This document shows, in pieces, positions 60,376-64,000 of a stretch of DNA of 64,000 nucleotides. The DNA is taken from NCBI GenBank assembly GCA_965279565.1, contig OZ257249.1, positions 2,356,001 through 2,420,000 of the forward strand. The letters are read 5' to 3'. The stretch's first letter is position 1. Each line of letters opens with the position of its first letter. The notes under the pieces were generated by a model that was not told the DNA's origin, made no database searches, and was given only the letters and a program-made list of their open reading frames with translations. The stretch is from Tagaea sp965279565. GTDB lineage: Bacteria > Pseudomonadota > Alphaproteobacteria > CACIAM-22H2. Made by a program: the position numbers and the translations under genes.

Positions 60376-62403
60376 CTATCTCCTGCCGGCAAGGCGTACG
60401 GCGTGGCGCGGCGCATACCAGTTCGCGGCTGCGGCCGTGGCACGCTCGACATCCTCCTGAAGCAGGAATCCGTCGCGCGCGAGCGCTTCCGCCGCAGCGC
60501 GAATCGCCGCCTGATATGCGGCGGCCGAAGCATATCGTTCGCTGACCGAGGCGCGCGGATCGCCACGCAGAGTCCGCTCCTCCGGCGTATCGGCGAAGGG
60601 GATGTAGCTGCCGCTGAAATCGTGCAGCGCGCCGGCGCCGTAACCTTCGATGCGCAGATTCCAGCCGGTATAGCTGCCGAGCGGGGCGGTCACCATCGGC
60701 GCACGCAGGCCTGCGCGGTCGTTGCCATCCTTGTCGACGGCGGGAACGAGCACGGCATAGGCCTTGTCGGCCGAGACGACTGGCGATTCGGAGATCGGGC
60801 CACCCTTCGCGAAGTCGGGTCCGTAGTCGATATAGGGCAGCAGGTTCGGCTTCGCCGGAAGTGCGGTTCCCGGAATCGCGGGGAACTGTGCCCGCCACTC
60901 GTCGTGCGAGACGAGCGTGCCGTCGCTGCGGCGCGGATGGCGGCTCGGCGGCGGCGCCTTGCCGTCGCGTACCCAGCCTTCCATCAACGCCAGCATCGCC
61001 CGGAAGAATGACGATGTGGAAACGACATTCTGGTAGTTCGTGCAGATACCCTTGGGCGGAAGCGGATACGTCGCCGCCGACCAGTGCTGCGAGCTCGCCC
61101 AGAAATAGATCCGCACGTTGTCGGGCTGCGGCAGGTCGTTGCCGCGCGTGTCCGTGTGGGCGAGCGAGCCGCGCCGATACCAGTACTCGCTGGCCGTCTG
61201 TGTATGGATGACGAACGGGTCGGTCGCGGGGGCCTTCAGGATGCCGTCGGTGACACCGGTCACGTGGTCGGTGCTAACGGCGTAAGAGAAGGGGAAGCGG
61301 TCCGACGGATTGAGCCAGTCTTCGTATTGCCGGGAAGCGGCAAGGACGAGATTGCTGAACAGCGTCATCGCCGTGCGCCCACCACCGGCGACGTGGCTCA
61401 GGACGCCGTCGAAAACCTTGCGTCCGGCGGCATCGGCGTTGAAGCCGCGATGCACGAAGTCGCGGATCGTGCGCCCCGACTGCGAACGGCCCCACGCATA
61501 GGTGCGGGCTATCTTGGCGCGAATAGGATTGCCGGATGCGGGCCCGGCACGCAGATGTGCGACGAGATCGCGGATAGCGGCCATGCCGAGGTCGATGACC
61601 AGCGGATCGCGAGCCGTATAGATCAGTTCGTAGATCCAGCCCGTCTCGAAGCCGGCGGGAAGATAGATGTGGCCGTCCGACGGGACGATCCCGATCTCCG
61701 CCCCGGTGATGTCGCCGATGCCGGTGCGCCGGCCGCCCTCGAGCCGGGCGAATTCCCACTGGTCGGCGGGGATCGTCTCGGGCTCGGTCCACGGATAGCG
61801 GCGGCGGCGGAACTCTGCCTTCGAGGTATCGAGCGAGGCGGTCGGCATCGACCGCGTTCCGTTCTTGCCGCTGAGGGGTAGGTAGTTCGTGCCCGTCGCA
61901 TCGGTGATGAACTCGGCCCGGATTCTTGCCGTGACCGGCCCGCCGTCGGCGCCGCGCGCGACGGGAAGGTCGGCGAACATGCGGCCGTCGCCGCGCAGGA
62001 CGTCGCCCTGCCAGGCGGCGCAGACGACGGTATAGCCGTTGCGCATCAGGTAGCCGTTGCCGGCGTCCGCAGGGGCGATCGGATCGTTGGAGCCCGGCGC
62101 ATCGTTGAAGAACTGCAGGACACGCTTGTTGCCACGGTTCGGGAATTCGAGCAGCAGCGCGCCGTTGGCGCCGGCCGGATCGACCGGCTGGAGAATGAAG
62201 ACGTCGATCGCGAACCGGACGCGGCCGTCGGCATCGCGCGGGGCGAGCGCGATGTTGAATATCCTCGCGTCCGCCGGATCGTCCGGGTTCGCGGCGAACC
62301 GGGCGCGACCGTCGATGCGTTCGTAAGTCCCGGAAGCACCGAAGGCCGTGCCTCCGGCAAACGGGGTGCGCTTCAGGATCGAGAACTCTTCGAGGCGGCT
62401 CAT
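60376..62403 (-). CDS. Large alpha/beta hydrolase-domain protein (Abhydrolase_10-like)
   Basis: A 675-residue protein with no signal peptide. A-W-G-R-S-Q-S-G-R-T-I-R near residue 313 fits the nucleophile elbow of the large hydrolase-domain family (PF20091 type). Other conserved parts are F-P-N-R-G-N-K-R near 98 and W-N-L-R-I-E-G-Y-G-A-G-A-L near 600. Substrate unknown; esters or amides are plausible. The ATG at 62403 is chosen; a GntR-motif promoter (TTGCTT-17-CATAAT) lies upstream on the minus strand. It leads the operon with RidA and the aminotransferase. Confidence 0.75.
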   Translation of the reverse strand: MSRLEEFSILKRTPFAGGTAFGASGTYERIDGRARFAANPDDPADARIFNIALAPRDADGRVRFAIDVFILQPVDPAGANGALLLEFPNRGNKRVLQFFNDAPGSNDPIAPADAGNGYLMRNGYTVVCAAWQGDVLRGDGRMFADLPVARGADGGPVTARIRAEFITDATGTNYLPLSGKNGTRSMPTASLDTSKAEFRRRRYPWTEPETIPADQWEFARLEGGRRTGIGDITGAEIGIVPSDGHIYLPAGFETGWIYELIYTARDPLVIDLGMAAIRDLVAHLRAGPASGNPIRAKIARTYAWGRSQSGRTIRDFVHRGFNADAAGRKVFDGVLSHVAGGGRTAMTLFSNLVLAASRQYEDWLNPSDRFPFSYAVSTDHVTGVTDGILKAPATDPFVIHTQTASEYWYRRGSLAHTDTRGNDLPQPDNVRIYFWASSQHWSAATYPLPPKGICTNYQNVVSTSSFFRAMLALMEGWVRDGKAPPPSRHPRRSDGTLVSHDEWRAQFPAIPGTALPAKPNLLPYIDYGPDFAKGGPISESPVVSADKAYAVLVPAVDKDGNDRAGLRAPMVTAPLGSYTGWNLRIEGYGAGALHDFSGSYIPFADTPEERTLRGDPRASVSERYASAAAYQAAIRAAAEALARDGFLLQEDVERATAAAANWYAPRHAVRLAGRR

Positions 62404-62475
62404 GGCGGCGCGTCGGCTCCAGCTTGGTTGTCCGAGCCACAATCTTGGCAGACCGGGCTTGACGTCGTTGAAGTC

Positions 62476-62504
62476 ATTATGAGATCATTTGATCAAACAA
62501 GCAA
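62476..62504 (-). promoter_or_regulatory. GntR-type operator candidate over the hydrolase promoter
   Basis: GAGATCATTTGATCAA (62481-62496) is the exact reverse complement of the motif at 54322-54337. On the minus strand TTGCTT (62499-62504) and CATAAT (62476-62481) are 17 bases apart, so the operator fills the spacer. It could also control the rightward gene at 62529. Confidence 0.72.
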
Positions 62505-62528
62505 GCATTGGCTCAGGAGAATTTCGGC

Positions 62529-63452
62529 GTGGCAGGCGACGGCGAGCGCAAAGACCCCGGATTTCCCATCGGATTCATCGGCCTCGGCCAGATGGGCGGA
62601 GCCATTGCCGCCCGGCTGCTCGCGTCGGGTGTGCACCTCGTCGTCGTACCGGGACCCCATCGGACCGGCGTGGAGGCGATCCAAGCTGCCGGTGCCGATT
62701 TGGTGGAGACGCCAGGCGCGCTCGCGGACCGTTGCGGGGTCGTTTTCACCTGCCTGCCGTCGACGCAACAGATCGAGACCGTCGCCGACGCGATGGTCGC
62801 GTCGGCAAAGCGAGGCTTCCAGCATGTCGATCTGTCCACATCCGATCCGGTAGCGACTATGCGGATCGCCGGGCGCTACGCGGCGGCGGGATCCACGCTG
62901 ATCGACGCGGCGATTGCCGGCAATCCGGAACTGGCCCGGACCGGCGAGTTGACGCTGATTGTCGGCGGCGAAAAGGCCGCGCTTGAACGCCTTGAACTGG
63001 TTCTCAATCGAATTGCGCGCAAAATCGTGCGTGCGGGGCCCGTCGGGTCCGGTCATCGCACGCGCGCGATCATGAGCTTCTTCGGCATGGCCGTCGCCAA
63101 TGCCGCGTCCGAGGCCCTGACTCTCGCCAGCACGGCCGGCATCGATCTTGTCGCCCTCCGCGACCTGATCGGCGCGAGCGGGATGAACAGCCCGACGTTC
63201 CAGGCGATGGCGGCAACCGCGATCGGCGAAGACGTGGCCCCGCGCCGGATGACGGTCGCGAACGCGCTGAAGGATGTCGAGATCGCGGCATCGGTTGCTG
63301 CGGCCGTCGGAATTCCGGCACTTCTGCTGCCGGCGACCCGCGATGCGCTGGTGCGCGCGTCCGATGCCGGGCACGCACAGGATTTCGTCACCGAACTGAC
63401 CGGCATTCTCGGCCGGCTTCCCCGAAACAAACCGATCCAGCAAGGAGAGTGA
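62529..63452 (+). CDS. 3-hydroxyisobutyrate-dehydrogenase-like NAD(P)-binding protein
   Basis: A 307-residue protein. The NAD-binding motif G-F-I-G-L-G-Q-M-G-G is at residues 15-24 and D-L-S-T-S-D-P near 101-107. The helix that normally carries the catalytic Lys and Asn (G-x-G-x-x-x-K-x-x-x-N) reads G-S-G-H-R-T-R-A-I-M-S, so Arg179 and Ser183 replace them; the reaction may differ. The GTG at 62529 follows AGGAGA (62515-62520) with 8 bases spacing, better than the TTG at 62508. The next gene starts one base after the stop. Confidence 0.82.
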   Translation: MAGDGERKDPGFPIGFIGLGQMGGAIAARLLASGVHLVVVPGPHRTGVEAIQAAGADLVETPGALADRCGVVFTCLPSTQQIETVADAMVASAKRGFQHVDLSTSDPVATMRIAGRYAAAGSTLIDAAIAGNPELARTGELTLIVGGEKAALERLELVLNRIARKIVRAGPVGSGHRTRAIMSFFGMAVANAASEALTLASTAGIDLVALRDLIGASGMNSPTFQAMAATAIGEDVAPRRMTVANALKDVEIAASVAAAVGIPALLLPATRDALVRASDAGHAQDFVTELTGILGRLPRNKPIQQGE

Positions 63453-63453
63453 A

Positions 63454-64000
63454 ATGTCGCAGGACCTGCTCGTGAACTTCGCAAAGGCGATCGCCGGCCG
63501 GACGATCCGGATCGTCGATCTGACCCAGACGCTGAAGCCATCGACACCCGTCATCGCGTTGCCGCCGGAGTTTGGTCAGACGAACCCGTTTTCGACGGCT
63601 TCGATCTCGAACTTCGACGATCGTGGCCCGGCCTGGTACTGGAACAACATCGCGTGTGGCGAGCATACCGGCACGCATTTCGACGCACCCATCCACTGGA
63701 TCAGCGGCAAGGACCTGAAGGACGGGGCGACCGACACGGTCGACCCGCAGCGCCTCGTCGCTCCGGCCTGCGTGCTCGATTTCTCGAAGGAATGCGCCAA
63801 GGACGAGAAGTTCCTTGTCACCGCCGAGCACATCAAGGCATGGGAGAAGATCCACGGCCGCATCCCGGCCGGATCGTGGGTGCTGATGCGCTCAGACTGG
63901 TCGAAGCGCGACGATCCGGCGGCATTCCTCAACATGAAGGAAGACGGCCCCCATGTGCCCGGCCCCGGTCCGGACGCGATCCGCTTCCTCGTGCAGGAAC
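63454..64000 (+). CDS. Cyclase-family amidohydrolase (kynurenine formamidase-like), 5' part
   Basis: 182 residues are seen; the window cuts the gene. The metal-binding motif H-T-G-T-H-F-D-A-P-I-H-W around residues 71-82 is the cyclase-family signature, and D-L-T-Q-T-L near the N-terminus fits the first strand. Members hydrolyse cyclic amides, N-formyl compounds or make cyclised products. Start ATG follows AAGGAG. It belongs to the 62529 operon, in agreement with an amide-type substrate of the island. Confidence 0.85.
   Translation, partial: MSQDLLVNFAKAIAGRTIRIVDLTQTLKPSTPVIALPPEFGQTNPFSTASISNFDDRGPAWYWNNIACGEHTGTHFDAPIHWISGKDLKDGATDTVDPQRLVAPACVLDFSKECAKDEKFLVTAEHIKAWEKIHGRIPAGSWVLMRSDWSKRDDPAAFLNMKEDGPHVPGPGPDAIRFLVQE

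Noticed and set aside
58788..60566. 592-codon frame joined to the aminotransferase
   Set aside because: The first 198 codons are antisense/out-of-frame to RidA and hydrolase coding; real start is 59972.
1..64000. CRISPR arrays, transposases or rRNA
   Set aside because: No regularly spaced repeats, no transposase-like frame and no rRNA-like sequence were seen.

Overview
The window is GC-rich and looks alphaproteobacterial. Codon usage is strongly GC-biased, and the region is dense in ABC, TRAP and sugar-acid catabolic genes like those of soil or rhizosphere Rhizobiales and Rhodospirillales. Genus cannot be assigned from sequence alone. Two unlike halves meet at about 20.7 kb.

Bases 1-20735 are the right arm of a tailed prophage, all late genes on the + strand: terminase (C-terminal part only), gpW-like connector, lambda-type portal, a prohead protease fused to the major capsid protein, a DUF2190-like protein, head-tail genes, tail tube, tail chaperones with a textbook -1 frameshift signal (A AAA AAC plus hairpin), tape measure, hub/baseplate, tail fibre, GH108 endolysin, holin candidates and an exported cysteine-containing protein. 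A rho-independent terminator closes the operon. Two leftward cargo genes follow (a thermonuclease-like lipoprotein and a small Cys-rich protein). The prophage ends in a 45-bp copy of the 3' half of a tRNA-Pro(CGG), the expected attachment-site remnant. Integrase and the intact tRNA should lie left of the window.

Bases 20736-24.8 kb hold an orphan LivK-type binding protein with an Esterase-713-like hydrolase, a divergent MarR regulator, and an aldo/keto reductase.

Bases 24.8-50.3 kb form a large catabolic island. It has three transport systems: an SsuABC/NMT1-type ABC, a DctPQM TRAP and an Fbp/Pot-type ABC. Its enzymes include two Gfo/Idh/MocA oxidoreductases, a crotonase, a CaiB-type CoA-transferase, an aldehyde dehydrogenase and a GMC oxidoreductase. 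They also include a DapA-like aldolase/dehydratase, a zinc alcohol dehydrogenase, a MmgE/PrpD protein, two enolase-superfamily dehydratases and an FMN 2-hydroxyacid oxidase. A LacI-family repressor sits inside the island, and near-palindromes close to TGTAAGCGCTTACA lie at seven or more promoters across 17 kb, several over recognisable -35/-10 elements. I infer a single LacI regulon for uptake and breakdown of a hydroxylated acid or sugar acid of unknown identity.

Bases 50.4-64.0 kb form a second island for peptide-like or amide substrates. It has a Dpp/Opp-type ABC transporter split over two divergent operons, a FAD amine/amino-acid oxidase, two RidA proteins, an aminotransferase, a large alpha/beta hydrolase, a 3-hydroxyisobutyrate-dehydrogenase-like protein lacking the usual catalytic Lys, and a cyclase/amidohydrolase cut by the window edge. 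A GntR/FCD regulator lies in the middle. An identical 16-bp motif in the two divergent promoter regions (54322-54337 and 62481-62496) is the best candidate for its operator.
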